From contig NC_091010.1 in NCBI RefSeq assembly GCF_041146395.1, forward strand, positions 50,178,001 to 50,242,000: a stretch of 64,000 nucleotides of DNA, read 5' to 3'. The stretch comes from Eulemur rufifrons (Eukaryota > Chordata > Mammalia > Primates > Lemuridae). Shown here in pieces: positions 25,541-37,879 of this stretch. The notes beneath the pieces were generated by a model, which was not told where the DNA came from, ran no database searches, and saw only the letters and a program-made list of their open reading frames with translations. A program made the position numbers and the translations under genes. The stretch's first letter is position 1; the number at the start of each line of letters is the position of its first letter.

Positions 25541-27174
25541 TTGGGAAGCAGTCTTTTATTGAGAATCTTTGAAACTAGATTGTCCTGCATGAGAACACTT
25601 TGCAGGTTTTTTGGTCCTAGTTATATTTTAAAACTTGCAGTCCTCCAAGTCTTCTGAGCCTTCCAGACTTACTAGCATTCCTAGCCATCCATAGTCCACA
25701 CCACATGCACACACACACACAAATGTAGTATTTACTGGTAATTTGCTGGAAGATGTCTTTCAGCATGCCAACTCTTCCTTTGAGAGGTAAAATATTTCTA
25801 TCAACATATGTATATATATTTCCTTTTCCCCCCCTTGGGACGGATTATTTTTCTCACCAAATATTTCACAAATCATATGACCTCACTTCTGCTATAAAAA
25901 ATAACCTCTTTTTGTCATTGGTAAGTTCATGCAGGATTTAGTAGACACTAGGCGGCATCATTTGGCAAGTGTTCAGCTTGGCTGGAGGGAAACATAGCAT
26001 GTCATTTTCTAATCAAGGAGCATCATGCACTATTGAGCTCATTCTTGACTTTTTTTTTTTTTTAAACAAAAGAGCCTCAGATCCTTTGCTATCCAGCTGG
26101 GGACATATCTCATATCTGCCCATCCTCTTTCTGGGTTTTGTCTGGAAAAGGTAGCAAGTTTGGAGTTTCACCCTATTTCACTTGAAGATTTTTGGGTATC
26201 TTAGTAAGGTAAATCTAGTAACAAGGGAGAAACTCCTAAGTCTGATTAATCAAGATAAGAATCATTATTAAGGGGGATATAATACTTAAGCCCCTGAAGC
26301 TGCTTTTAACAAGAGTCAAAGCTATTAAAATATAAAATTAAATTCAGCCTTTGGGTAAAACTGGTAAGTTCTTTTGAAAAAATTATTAAAAAGTCACGTC
26401 CCATTCATTGTATACAATAGTAAGTTTTCATTAGGGTAAAACTAAAGGTGTTTGAAATTCTTATTTTTAAAATTCCCATATTCACAGCAGGTAGCTATCA
26501 GAATATAATAAAGGAAGCAAAAAGACCATGTATGTTGGGTGCTTGACTGGGTTTTGCTGTTAGCAGTTGTTTGATACAGTGGAACTAAATGATGTTTCTT
26601 TTCTAGGATAATATGTGGGATACTCAGGAGAGACCATATGGAAAACAAACATCACAGTCTTTTAGAAGTAGATTTAATTTCATTTAAAATTATCCAGTAA
26701 TTGAGAGGTCACAATTTGTTGTAAATTCAAAAATTGGTCAAGTATATCCTCTTCTGAATTTGAGTGTCTGATTTTACTGTGAATTTCTTGGGGGCATTTG
26801 ATATTTGTACATTTTTCTTTAATTGGAGTTTTGATATTCCATATGTTACTTGCCTTACGGTCATAATTTGCCCCAGGGTAAAGCATTGCATTAATTGCAA
26901 ATAATCTTGTTGCTCATTTGTTGCATATGTGTTTATTTCAAGTATTAGTAACTCGTGCTTAGGGAAAACCTTCATATGCTTTGTAATATGCCCAGATTGA
27001 GTTAATAGTTGCATACAAAGGTCTGTCTTTAAACATCTCAGTGATTAAATGAAATGCCAGAAGCTGTGCCCCAACATGCAACCAGTTTTTTTTTCTTGTG
27101 TTTGTAATAGTGTTAGACCCTGTTAACCCAGAATTTTTTTAAACATTTCTTTGATCAGATGAATCGTATTAACC
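25541..27174. other. SLK-COL17A1 intergenic spacer (about 1.6 kb)
   Basis: This lies between the convergent gene ends. I see no exon-like open frame with splice borders and no intact transposable element. It contains a short (CA)n run near 25708-25722, A/T-rich tracts (T15 near 26050), and a minus-strand AATAAA at 26932-26937 that could be a distal COL17A1 poly(A) signal. Small ORFs here look random. Confidence 0.6.
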
Positions 27175-28137
27175 ATATTAAAAAAGAAAAAAAAACTTTA
27201 ATTGGAAATTTTACAATTGAAATGACTTTATCTTATAGACCACATACAAATGTTTTTAGACATTGAAAAGTGCTTAAAAACCAACCGTGCCCAGTGCCCC
27301 GTGCCATTTCCTGAGTGCAGAACAGAGGGTGACATCTCGAGCTGAAGCCATCTGTCCTCAGCATCAGGTATTCTGTCCCCTCCCCCTTCCTTGCCCATTG
27401 CCCCTCACCCCTCTTTTCCTATTTGCTGTGGCCTAGTTCAGTATAACGTATCTGTGAACTCTAGCATGGACCTATGGACAGATCATAGCTACAATCAGAC
27501 TTCTAAGCAAGTGGGAATATGCTATACATACAGAATAGGATTACTATTAGAAACCCTGTCACCTCCTACAGGGGAAGTGAATTTCTTAATTTTTTCAGTT
27601 GCAAGAGTCACTTCTTAGCCAACTCTTTTCTGTGACGAGAGAATGCAGAATGAACAGGGGAGGAAGGAGCTGACAGCACAGCCTTGCAGCAGTTACCAGA
27701 ACACACCCCCATCAAGTGTCACCTCCAGGAAGACACCCCATTCCCATCTTCCATTTTCTGGGCTCATATTTAGGCAAAGCTCTAAGACTCCTGAGCCAAC
27801 CTTTATGTAGCTGGCTCTCCTAGGTTGGGGCTTGTACTAAGTATTACAGAAGCCAGGGAGCTCAGGTCTAGATAGAAGAGAAGCTAGTCTCATTCTAAAA
27901 CATCGCAGCTATTCTTAAAGTCTACCCAATAAAGCTGTTTCAGATTGTGTATCTTTGACTGAGTTCTATATATGTATATTTTGTTCAGACTAAAAGAAGT
28001 GTTGCTAGGGGACTATTTGGCTATGCTGTCTCCGTAGGACATTGACAGACTCCAGCTTTCACCCTCTGGAGACGTTTGACCTCAGTGTCATACGCTTTGA
28101 GAGAACTGGTCCAGGGGGTTGTCCCACAAAAGCGTGC
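27175..28137 (-). other. COL17A1: COL17A1 3' UTR
   Basis: This is sequence downstream of the stop codon (28138-28140) to just past the minus-strand ATTAAA at 27197-27202, about 0.95 kb, close to the length I recall for the human 3' UTR. It is unique sequence. It includes a plus-strand AATAAA at 27928 that would serve only read-through SLK transcripts. Confidence 0.6.
27197..27202 (-). terminator. COL17A1: Candidate COL17A1 poly(A) signal ATTAAA
   Basis: On the minus strand aATTAAAg is followed by a long U-rich run (T10 then ctttttttaat), a good downstream element. It gives a 3' UTR of about 0.95 kb. A minus-strand AATAAA at 26932-26937 is the alternative. Confidence 0.5.
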
Positions 28138-28193
28138 TCATGGCTTGATGGCGATACTTCTCCTCCTCCTCCGCCCGACATAGACTTGGTCAC
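28138..28193 (-). CDS. COL17A1: COL17A1 exon 56, C-terminus and stop
   Basis: The acceptor is ttcttttcag. The exon encodes (G)DQVYVGRRRRRSIAIKP and stop TGA at 28138-28140. The five-Arg basic tail (human ends RRRRRSIAVKP) is diagnostic of COL17A1. It is the NC1 domain. Confidence 0.97.
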
Positions 28194-28500
28194 CTGAAAG
28201 AAAATTAGTAGAAAGTTTAAAAATACCTGTGGACTGTGGGGACCTTAGCTTGGGCAATTACTGCAACTGTGACCCTTACAAAGATGGTTTCAAAGGTTAA
28301 ATCTTTTGTAAAGACTCAGTTTATTTACATCACCCCCTTTCATCACCAGCTTGGTTCTCCTTTTCCTCCCTGCCTTGGCACTCTCCTTCCTTTCTCCCTC
28401 ATTGTGAGTGTGATTGTTATGCAAATTATGTTCCTGGCAGTGTCTGCCTTCAGCGATTGGCATTTGTCTGAATTTCTCGGGCTTGCTCTGGAACAAATCA

Positions 28501-28740
<240 letters not shown>

Positions 28741-28787
28741 TCACTATCATGTAGGATTGTGGGGGCTGGCTTCCTGCCACCACTTAC

Positions 28788-28850
28788 CTTTGGGTCCTGG
28801 GGAGCCCACCTCTCCCTTCTGGCCAGGGGGTCCTGGAATGGCTCCATAAG
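28788..28850 (-). CDS. COL17A1: COL17A1 exon 54, COL1
   Basis: 63 nt. It encodes TYGAIPGPPGQKGEVGSPGP then K, so it carries the NC2/COL1 junction followed by Gly-X-Y. The acceptor is ccccttgtag and the donor AAAG|gtaagt. Confidence 0.95.
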
Positions 28851-28976
28851 CTACAAGGGGGAGAAAAACTGGCCTTAGACTAGCGATCTCCCTGAAGCTT
28901 GGGAGGTCAAAGTAACACAGACAGGTAGATGGTGATGGAGTTTGGTCTTGTAAGAGGAAACAAAGTTTGGAATTTA

Positions 28977-29288
<312 letters not shown>

Positions 29289-29764
29289 TCAGTAGGCAGT
29301 GCCCCCAAAGTAGTGACACTCCCGGCAAGGGAACAGCTCTGCTGACTTCCTTTGTATTCCCATGTGACTGGCACAGGTCTCTGCCCGCTGCGGGCCTGCG
29401 TCAAGTGTAACTGTGCTGATAAACTATGGAGTGAAAGGACTTCCTAGCCAGCATCTTTCCCTCAGCCCCGCCAGAAGACTAGCATGGCCCTAATGACTCT
29501 TCTGGGACCGAGAACAGGTTCGGTGTTGGGAAAGCAAAGCACAGGGACCCCTGTGTGCTGTGCCCTGCAGCTTAGTCTCCAGCACAGGGGCCCTTTCAGC
29601 TGAGTGGGCTGAGAACTAGGATGGGGCCTCCTGTCTTCAGTCCCTGCCCATCTGACTCCAGAACTGCTGCCTTCAGAGCTTGGGTGCTCCAAACACGAGA
29701 GGGTCAGTCTCTGGAAATGCCCACATGCTCCCCCCAGCACCAAGGCCTAAATGTCCCTACTTAC

Positions 29765-30118
29765 GCTGCAAGCTCTCTGACACCCGAACAGCCAGCTCAT
29801 TGTAATCCAGACCTCCAGCGAAGCCAGCCGCGAATGGCCCTCCTTCACCACCGTACGTGCCACCTGCTGCTGCTGCCCCATAGCCTCCGTCTCCTGCCCC
29901 ACCAAAGGCTGCCCCTTCGCCCAGGGCGCCTCCGCCGGCTCCTCCCAGGCCCGTGGAAGAGCTGTAGGAGCTGCCCCGGCTGGAGGACGAGCTGTGTGAG
30001 GAGGAGCTGCTTGTCCGGCGGTAGGAGTCATCCATGGCCAGGAGGCGGCTGTCCCCAGGTGGTCCCTGTGGCCCCGGGGGGCCTGGGGGACCAACAATGA
30101 AGCTGCGCACGTCAGGAC
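29765..30118 (-). CDS. COL17A1: COL17A1 exon 52, COL3 and large Gly/Ser-rich NC3 linker
   Basis: At 354 nt this is the largest exon. It starts [20 protein letters not shown], then a Ser-rich run ([20 protein letters not shown]), a Gly/Ala-rich segment with [11 protein letters not shown], and ends [14 protein letters not shown]. Human exon 52 is 390 nt as I recall it, so this copy is 12 codons shorter, mainly in the Gly/Ala-rich part. Confidence 0.95.
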
Positions 30119-30405
30119 CTGCCGGGTGGGGAGCTGTGTGAGTGGGAGCTCAGATCTCGGTGGAGAGAAAGACTGGGGAGTTAGGGGTCTCTCCCAGGGT
30201 CTCAACACCTCTTGGCAACCAGAAGTGAACTTCAGGGCCCTGGAACACCAGCAGGAGAATGCTGGTCGGCAGGAAACCGGGCTCATACCGACCCCTGGCT
30301 CTCTTGCACCCGGCCTCCCGGTTCCTTCAAGCACCTTGCTGCCCCTCCAACCGGGAAGAGTGAGGTCTGGGGAGGGGCGGAGGGACCCAATGTCAGGGCA
30401 CCTAC

Positions 30406-30552
30406 TCGTGAGGTAGCTGATCAGCTCGCTCCGGAAGCTGTCGCTGTTCTCAGTCGCATAGGCTGCCAGAGCTCCCGAGACACCCGGGGGGCCTCGAGGA
30501 CCTGGGGGACCAGGAGGGCCTGGAGGGCCTGGGATGGATGACAAGCCGGCAG
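30406..30552 (-). CDS. COL17A1: COL17A1 exon 51, COL4 and NC linker
   Basis: 147 nt. [20 protein letters not shown] then [20 protein letters not shown] and RSELISYLT: six Gly-X-Y triplets followed by an amphipathic linker of the SELISYL type that recurs between blocks. Confidence 0.95.
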
Positions 30553-30909
30553 CTGAGCAAGGGAAGGGAAAGAAGGGTCAGAGCCATGCTGCGGGGGAAG
30601 CTGAACTCAGCCAGGGCCCACCGTGGGCCCCTCCTGGAAGGTGGCGATGAGGCTGGGCCTCCCTGGTGAGGGGTGGGGCCCGCGTGCTGGCACCGTCCAG
30701 GAATGGCTGTTCCTGCTCCCAAGTCTGAGCCTCACTCAACCCAAACCTGCTGGCCTCCTCCCCCAGTTTAGCCCTAATCACAGGCCAGGCTTCACTTAGG
30801 GGCGCTATCTTTCCTCATTTCTCCAGGAGCCCTTGGTGAGGTGCACTGATCTAACTCTCCATGGCTGCCCTCTGCCCTCCTCATCCTCCCTCCCCAGCCA
30901 GCGCCCTAC

Positions 30910-31020
30910 TAAGCAAGTAAGATGAGAGGTCCTCCATGCTGATGCTGGACCACATGTTGCCAGGGATCCCTGGTGGCCCTGGGGGTCCTGGGGGTCCAAC
31001 GATGCCTCTGAATTCGGACC
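30910..31020 (-). CDS. COL17A1: COL17A1 exon 50
   Basis: 111 nt. [20 protein letters not shown] then [17 protein letters not shown]: a short Gly-Pro-Pro block and a helical linker. The intron to exon 49 is only 98 nt. Confidence 0.95.
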
Positions 31021-31118
31021 CTGAGACACAGAGGAGGGCAGGGGGTCAGTTCTGGCCTGCACCAGGGACTCTGCCTCCTCCCAGACCACCTGCACAGACA
31101 TCCCCTGCTCAGCCTCAC

Positions 31119-31217
31119 CTCGGAGCAAGGAGAGGAGCTCCTCATAAGATGTTCCCGGCAGGCCAGGGGGGCCAGGGGGCCCGGGGGGCCCAGGGAGCCC
31201 AATGCTGATCCCAGAAC
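31119..31217 (-). CDS. COL17A1: COL17A1 exon 49
   Basis: 99 nt. [20 protein letters not shown] then [13 protein letters not shown]. It has one more GPP triplet than the human exon as I recall it. Confidence 0.94.
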
Positions 31218-31410
31218 CTGGGGAGAGAGTCCCAAGCTGTGGTGGATGCAGATCAGGCAGGGGAAGGCAGACAGAAGCCTGTCGGAGAGGAGGTCACACA
31301 CCGGAGGGGTGTGGATGGAGGTAGGGTCTGAGAAAGGGGGCAGAGAGGGGGTGGCAGGAAGAGAGGGGCGGAGAGGAATACAGCAGAGACACCATCTCAG
31401 CTGCGACACG

Positions 31411-31464
31411 GGGAGGAGGGGCGGGAGGAGGGGGAGGAGGGGCGGGAGGAGGGGGAGGAGGGGC
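31411..31464 (+). repeat. G-rich minisatellite in COL17A1 intron 48
   Basis: About two and a half copies of a roughly 24-bp unit built from ggggaggaggggcgggagga. It has many GGG/GGGG runs on the + strand (C-runs on the transcript strand), so it could form G-quadruplexes. Confidence 0.7.
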
Positions 31465-31519
31465 CGAGAAGAGCGCAGATCAAGGCTGCCCATCTGTGTC
31501 ATCCTGCTGCTGCGTGCGC

Positions 31520-31575
31520 GGGAGAGTGTGTGTGTGTGTGGGAGTGTGTGTGTGTGCATGGGAGTGTGTGCATGA
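31520..31575 (+). repeat. (GT)n-rich low-complexity tract
   Basis: Interrupted gtgtgtgtgtgtgggagtgtgtgtgtgtgcatg run in intron 48. Confidence 0.7.
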
Positions 31576-31827
31576 GAGTCATGTGTGCACTCGACGAAGG
31601 TCAGAGTCCAGACACTGGTTTTGGCTTTGTTGGCCACACTCCTTGACCTGCTCTGGAGTCAAAGGTTTGAATAGCTCGAACGCCGCTCGCTTTGCTGGTC
31701 TGGAGCCTGGCAGGTCAGTGGGGCCACTTCAGGGAAGCCCAGCACCGAGTCCTCATCCCAGGCCCCTCCTGACCGCCCCTCCTGACCATCCTGCCTGCAG
31801 AGGACAGGCCAGGCGGCAGACACTCAC

Positions 31828-31941
31828 TTGACATGTAGCTGAGAATGCGGCTGCTCAGCTCTGCGTAGTTCAGAGACAGGAGGGACCCGTCCCCACTGGC
31901 TCCCATCAGTTGCTGACGGAGGTACTGGCGCACGTCATCCC
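31828..31941 (-). CDS. COL17A1: COL17A1 exon 48, missing its collagen block
   Basis: 114 nt. [20 protein letters not shown] then [18 protein letters not shown]. The human exon, as I recall it, has [13 protein letters not shown] where this copy has only GASG, so 27 nt (nine residues, essentially the whole short triple-helix block) are absent at about 31900-31904. The frame is kept and the splice sites are normal, so the exon should still be used. Confidence 0.93.
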
Positions 31942-32267
31942 CTGGAGGGGAGAGGATGTACTCGCATGGACCCACCCAGGCCTCAGGCGTCCCGGCTTCC
32001 CCCTGCACAGACTGGCTCCCAAGGGCCTTTCGTGAGTTCCGGGTTCTCAGGCCCACACTGGCCAGGCTCCTGAAGGGACACAGCCTGCTTGGCTGGCACT
32101 GAGGTGGGGGGATTTGCTACCCTCTTTCCCATCAGTTTCTGACTCAGCCAGCAGATCAGAGCCAAGGGGCTCCTCGCCCCGGGGACTGCCTCCCACTTGC
32201 AGCCTGACAAGTGAGGTCAGGAGACAACAAAGATGGTCCCACCCTCGAGCCCACCGCAGGCACTCAC

Positions 32268-32336
32268 GCTGCAGCACGGCCAGGATGTCTTCAGAAGAGA
32301 TGGAGGTGGAGGACCGGCTGATGCTGTACCCTGAAG
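32268..32336 (-). CDS. COL17A1: COL17A1 exon 47, NC linker
   Basis: 69 nt. TSGYSISRSSTSISSEDILA then VLQ, a fully non-collagenous Ser-rich linker joining exon 46 to exon 48. Confidence 0.94.
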
Positions 32337-32746
32337 CTGCCAGGAAGAAAACCCCAGGTTACCTGTGTAGGGGGTACTGGAGCAACGCCCTCCTTACTCC
32401 AGAATCTGAAAGACCCTGTCAACTAGCCATTTCCCTTTGGGGGAAACGAATGAATGGGGGCATTATGAAGCTATTTTGAAAGCATGAAAAGATCAAAAGC
32501 TGTTTGTTTTGGTAAGAAATGCAGTTTGTTTTCAAGAATATGCTTTAGCCTAACTCCTAGCAGATACTGCCGACCTGAAGGCTGTGTCCTCATGAACAGG
32601 TAGGACGTGCCACAGTTAGGAGCACGTTAGCCAAGCACGGGAGGCTCACTCAGCACGGCTCTCCCGTGTGTTCTTAACCTGAACAAGCCCTGCTGAAGCT
32701 GTGTCCCAGTGGTCTATTATGAATGCAGAATTAAAAATCATATTCA

Positions 32747-33007
<261 letters not shown>

Positions 33008-33232
33008 TCAAGCCTGTCCCCAAGAGGACAGGTCCTCCCCACAGAGGTGACCTGGAGCATGTGATGAAATGTGTGGCCCACGCCCCAGGCACTGGCCCCA
33101 GGTAGGGCCAGCAGGGAGCCTAGGCTCTTGTTGTCTTTCCCCTTGTCACCGATGCAGAAACTGAGGCAGAAGCCTGTACTGGGTCAGGTTCAGGTGGTCT
33201 GTGGGGGCTGTGGTCCAACAAGACTCCAGTCA

Positions 33233-33721
<489 letters not shown>

Positions 33722-33904
33722 TCAGACACAGGGGCCCAGGCATTGCTTCCACGGTCTGAGGGGGAAGGGTCTCTCTCAGGGGGAAAAATGGGACCATGGC
33801 AAAAAGAAGGGTCCCTGAGAAGAGAGGAAAGGAATGCCTATGACAGCCACTGTCTGAAAGGGGCAGAGCTAGGAAGAGGAACTGTCATCACCTTTGGTTC
33901 TTAC

Positions 33905-33955
33905 CTTGAGTGCGACCACCAGGAATGCCAGGAGCTCCTGGGACACCAGGATCAC
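33905..33955 (-). CDS. COL17A1: COL17A1 exon 44
   Basis: 51 nt. GDPGVPGAPGIPGGRTQ, Gly-X-Y ending in a short interruption. Confidence 0.94.
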
Positions 33956-34265
33956 CTGGAATTGAAAACCAGAAGCCCTGTTTGCATCACCTCCTCCAGG
34001 AAGCCTTCCCTGGTTAAGCCCAGCCACACTCATTAGTGTGTGGCTCAACAATCGTCCCACGACTCCTGGCCACATTTCTGTAACGACAGCACAGACCCCT
34101 GTGCACAGAGACTGCGTGTCCACGTGCGCGCCCCTCCCTCCCTCCCTCCGGCCCCTCCCTCCTCCAGCCTCTTCTCTCCCAAGCCTTCAGCAGCAACAGC
34201 ACTGCTGCCTTCTCCTCGGGCTCTGGGTGCCAGGCCTGCCCTGACTCTTCCTGGCTGCTCCCTCA

Positions 34266-34523
<258 letters not shown>

Positions 34524-34596
34524 CTAGAGACTCCCCAAGATCCGTGGATGATGGGGCTGCGTGGTCCTTTGGGCAGTCCCTGAGCTGCTACATAGT

Positions 34597-34600
34597 CACA

Positions 34601-34638
<38 letters not shown>
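34597..34638 (+). repeat. (CA)n microsatellite
   Basis: cacactc then about 17 uninterrupted CA units in COL17A1 intron 41. Confidence 0.9.
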
Positions 34639-34639
<1 letters not shown>

Positions 34640-34826
34640 GAAAGGTGCACACACACTCGACCACACACATGCACATAAACATTCAACCACGCACAGAGAC
34701 ACACTCTGACCCCCTCACGCTCATTTGGACCAGACACATTTCCAGTGAGCTCAAAGCTCTTTGACGGTCAGCTTTGGCCACCCCCATCCCTCCCCTAGGT
34801 TTTATTTGATGCCAGCTCTGCTGTAC

Positions 34827-34853
34827 CTTGGTGTCCTCGGGGGCCTGGGGGAC
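34827..34853 (-). CDS. COL17A1: COL17A1 exon 41 (27 nt)
   Basis: 27-nt collagen exon, GPPGPRGHQ; the acceptor is ccctcag and the donor CAAG|gtacag. Such 27/36-nt Gly-X-Y exons are usual for this gene. Confidence 0.92.
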
Positions 34854-35207
34854 CTGAGGGAAGGAGGCAGAGAACCATGAGACAGGTACTAACCAGGAGT
34901 TGTGACTTCCACAGGCCCACGGAGGAGGGGACGGGGGCTCCGTGCTGGAGCAGACACAGTACTAGGGGTTCCTCGTGCCTCTCCTTCCTCCAGGCAACGC
35001 AGGGCAAGAATTCTGTGCAGTGTCTGACTACCGTGCTCCCCCCCCCACCCCCAGCCCATGCTCCAGGCTGCTGAGCCCCTAATGGGACATGGCAGGAGGG
35101 GGAAGAAATGCCCCAGCTCATCCAGCCTCGTCCCAACTCTCCTGGCTGACAGGTGGGTGAGCAGGGGACACATAGTGGCTTCTGGGCTCCCTGAGACGCT
35201 TTCTCAC

Positions 35208-35267
35208 CTTGATCTCCCTTGGGGCCTGGAGGCCCAGGTGGGCCTGGGGGGCCAGAGAAGAAGGTTT
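35208..35267 (-). CDS. COL17A1: COL17A1 exon 40
   Basis: 60 nt. [20 protein letters not shown]: four-residue linker end, then Gly-X-Y. Confidence 0.95.
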
Positions 35268-35376
35268 CTGCAGAGGAAAGAAATAGTTTGAGTGTGGATG
35301 CAGTGACGTTTGTGAGGGAGCAGCACCTAGCACAGCACTTGGCTCACTGTAGATGCTCAATCAGTACTTGCTGAGT

Positions 35377-35517
35377 GGGCGGATGGATGGGTGGTTGGAT
35401 GGTTGGGAGCCTGGATATAAAAATAAATGAATGGATGGATGGATGAATGAACAGATGAATAGGTGGATGGATGTGGATGGATATGGATGGCTGGGTGGAT
35501 GAATAGATGGATGAATT
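35377..35517 (+). repeat. (TGGA)n tetranucleotide tract
   Basis: Imperfect ggatggatggatgaatgaa repeats with a short interruption (gcctggatataaaaataaa), in COL17A1 intron 39. Confidence 0.85.
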
Positions 35518-35908
35518 CCGCTAGGGCCAAGTTCTGGCCTAATGTTTGCTCCACAGGGATGTCCGTAAGTTTCTGTGTTGTATGGTCAGCATTGCTCTCA
35601 TTTCACGTGCATGTGTCCTATCTGCCTTGTCAGACCTGGGCTCCCCAGAGGACGGGAACCAGGTCTCCCCAGTCAGTCCAGAAACTCCCCAAGGGCAGAG
35701 CTGGCTCCCTCCCTCAGGCCAGGCTGCCAGGGTGGTTGGGTTGGCTCGGTTTACTCCTCGGGAGCAGGAAGATCACACACACATGCCCCCGTGGACAGTC
35801 AGAAGGAAGCGTGGTGAGTAGGCCAGGAAGCCCACATCTGTGACCACAGCCCATGCCAGGGCCAGGGCTGAGGTGGAGAACAGGTGTCACTCGATTCCCC
35901 AATATTAC

Positions 35909-35962
35909 CTGAGTCGGCCAGGAAAGATCCTGGTGGGCCCGGGGGGCCTGGCAAGCCTTCCC
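35909..35962 (-). CDS. COL17A1: COL17A1 exon 39
   Basis: 54 nt. [18 protein letters not shown]: triple helix then linker into exon 40. Confidence 0.94.
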
Positions 35963-36142
35963 CTAGAAAAGAGAACCCCCAAGACTTATTAGTGCCAAGA
36001 GCAGGGCTAGCAATCCTCTGCCCAGCAGGACGAGGCGGGGAAACTCTTTCCTATGAGTCAGCCAGAGGACCTGGGCTCCGGGTCCCATTGTTGCCCACCC
36101 CTCACCCCCCTCCCACCTCCCAGCAGGGAGCCCAGCTCGTAC

Positions 36143-36184
36143 CTGGTGGGCCTCGGGGTCCTGGCGGGCCTGGGATGGAAGGCC
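36143..36184 (-). CDS. COL17A1: COL17A1 exon 38
   Basis: 42 nt. [14 protein letters not shown], Gly-X-Y with a one-residue interruption at SIPG. Confidence 0.94.
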
Positions 36185-36326
36185 CTGCGGAAGAGAGTGT
36201 GGGGGAGGCGACATTGAGCTCAGGGAGCCGACACTGCACCCGGGAGCAGGACCGTGGCTTCCTCACCAAGTGCTGTCCCCTGTGCCCCAAGATGCCCCAC
36301 CTTCCGAAGATCCCTGAGATGCTCAC

Positions 36327-36380
36327 CTGGTGGCCCACGTGGCCCAGGTGGGCCTGGGGGACCTCGTAAATCAAGACCGT
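36327..36380 (-). CDS. COL17A1: COL17A1 exon 37
   Basis: 54 nt. [18 protein letters not shown]; the split His codon C|AC joins to exon 36. Confidence 0.93.
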
Positions 36381-36584
36381 CTGTAGAGAGAAGAAAACAG
36401 AAATGAGCAAAAGCAGTCAGGAGGCTGCTCTCTGCTGCAGCTCCTCAGCAGGACTGGCAGTCCCAGGCAGCCTGCGTCGTGGCACGGGACCCTCCGGCGC
36501 CCCGTCTGCTAAGGGTGCCCCTCACTCAGAGGCAGGGCGGGGCCGCAGCCAAGCTCCCTGACAGCTGATGACGGCAAAAGGGAT

Positions 36585-36770
36585 GATGGCTAAGGACTTC
36601 GGCTTGGGTGTCAGAGAGCCTGGGTTCAAACCCCTGCTCTGACACAGCTAGCTGGTGACTTTGGGCAAGTTCTCAACCTCTTTCAGCCTCAGTTTCCGCC
36701 TCTGTAAACCAGGGTCAATGAGTCCCACATCGCAGGGGTGTTGTGAAGACTCAGTGAGACACCGCTGAAC
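36585..36770 (+). repeat. MIR element in COL17A1 intron 36
   Basis: ggcttgggtgtcagagagcctgggttcaaacccctgctctgac...gactttgggcaagttctcaacctctttcagcctcagtttc...ggttgttgtgaag-type 3' half. Near-complete MIR. Confidence 0.8.
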
Positions 36771-37201
36771 GCTCAGCCCTGGCACGGCAAGAGCCCACAG
36801 TGAGCGCCGGACCAGGTGTGGCTGTCGTCGCCGCCCCCTGGCACTCCAGGTGTCCAGGTGGAGACCCAGCACATCTCCACCCGGGCCCTTTGAAGGATGC
36901 TGCGAGCAGGAGGACCAGGAGTCGGCCCTCCCCACGGACCCCTGTCGCTGCTCTCTTTGGGTGGGGGCTGCACTCCTGCCAGACTCGCACTTTCAAGGCC
37001 GGGTCTGCCCTCGGCAGCTGCCCACCCTCAGCCCTCACCCTCCCACCCCAGACGAACCCCTGCTGCTGCTTTCCGCCTTCACTGCCTTCGCAGGACTGCT
37101 CGTCCTCACACCCTCACATCGGGGATGACCCGCTGGTGCCGCTGCCGTCGCTCTACCCCCTCCCCCAGCGCCACCCACCACGGGAGAATGGTGCCACTCA
37201 C

Positions 37202-37279
37202 GGGTGGAGAGGACCTCGGAGATGGAGCTGCTACTACCCAGGAACGACTCGCCAGCAAGTCCTCGCTCCCCTCGCGGGC
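37202..37279 (-). CDS. COL17A1: COL17A1 exon 36
   Basis: 78 nt. GPRGERGLAGESFLGSSSSI then SEVLST: a collagen block then a Ser-rich linker. The donor ACCC|gtgagt is in the same phase as all others. Confidence 0.92.
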
Positions 37280-37843
37280 CTGTCGGGAGGACACAGAGTT
37301 AGGGTGGGCGCTGCCTGCAGCAGCCGCTTCCCGCTTCCCCTCGGGAGCCGGCCTGGTGCCAGGCTGGGGGACGGGGCCTGGCGGGGGGGCAGGCGGGGCC
37401 AGGCGTTGACCATGGGAGAATCAGTGGCCAGAGCCCCCCAGGAGGGACTGGGCCAGCTTTTCCTAAGCCTGCTTTGCCATTTGGATAAATCACTGGACAG
37501 CGGAATGGTGGCGGGATTATCAAGGTCTGTCACAAAAGGCTCGAGGCCTGTGAAAGTAGCCGAGCTGGACCCTGACCAGGGGGCCACAGGGCCTCAGTCT
37601 CCATCTCCCTGCCCTGAGGACCTGCCCAGAAACATGGGAGGGGTGAGGGGAGGTGTCTCCCCTGGCAGCTGAGGCCTTGCAAGGCTCCGGGTGAGGAGCC
37701 CTGGTGACCCCTGGCCTCCCTTTCCGGAATACACGTCTCACTTCGCCTAAAATACAGGGGCCCGAGTCCACCTCCCAATCTCGGGGGAGGAAAGGCCTCC
37801 TCAATGAGCCCACAGCCATACGCTCTTTCAGGGCGTGACATAC

Positions 37844-37879
37844 CTTGCTGTCCTGGGAGACCAGCTGGGCCAGCAGGGC
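37844..37879 (-). CDS. COL17A1: COL17A1 exon 35
   Basis: 36 nt. GPAGPAGLPGQQ, perfect Gly-X-Y. Confidence 0.93.

Noticed and set aside
29747..30544. 265-aa minus-strand open frame starting [11 protein letters not shown]
   Set aside because: It is exon 51 read on through intron 51 and then out of frame through exon 52; splice sites show that the real coding parts are the two exons.
36800..37672. 290-aa + strand open frame
   Set aside because: It starts at the MIR edge and runs through GC-rich intron antisense to exon 36. No domain, no splice or promoter signal seen; most likely chance.
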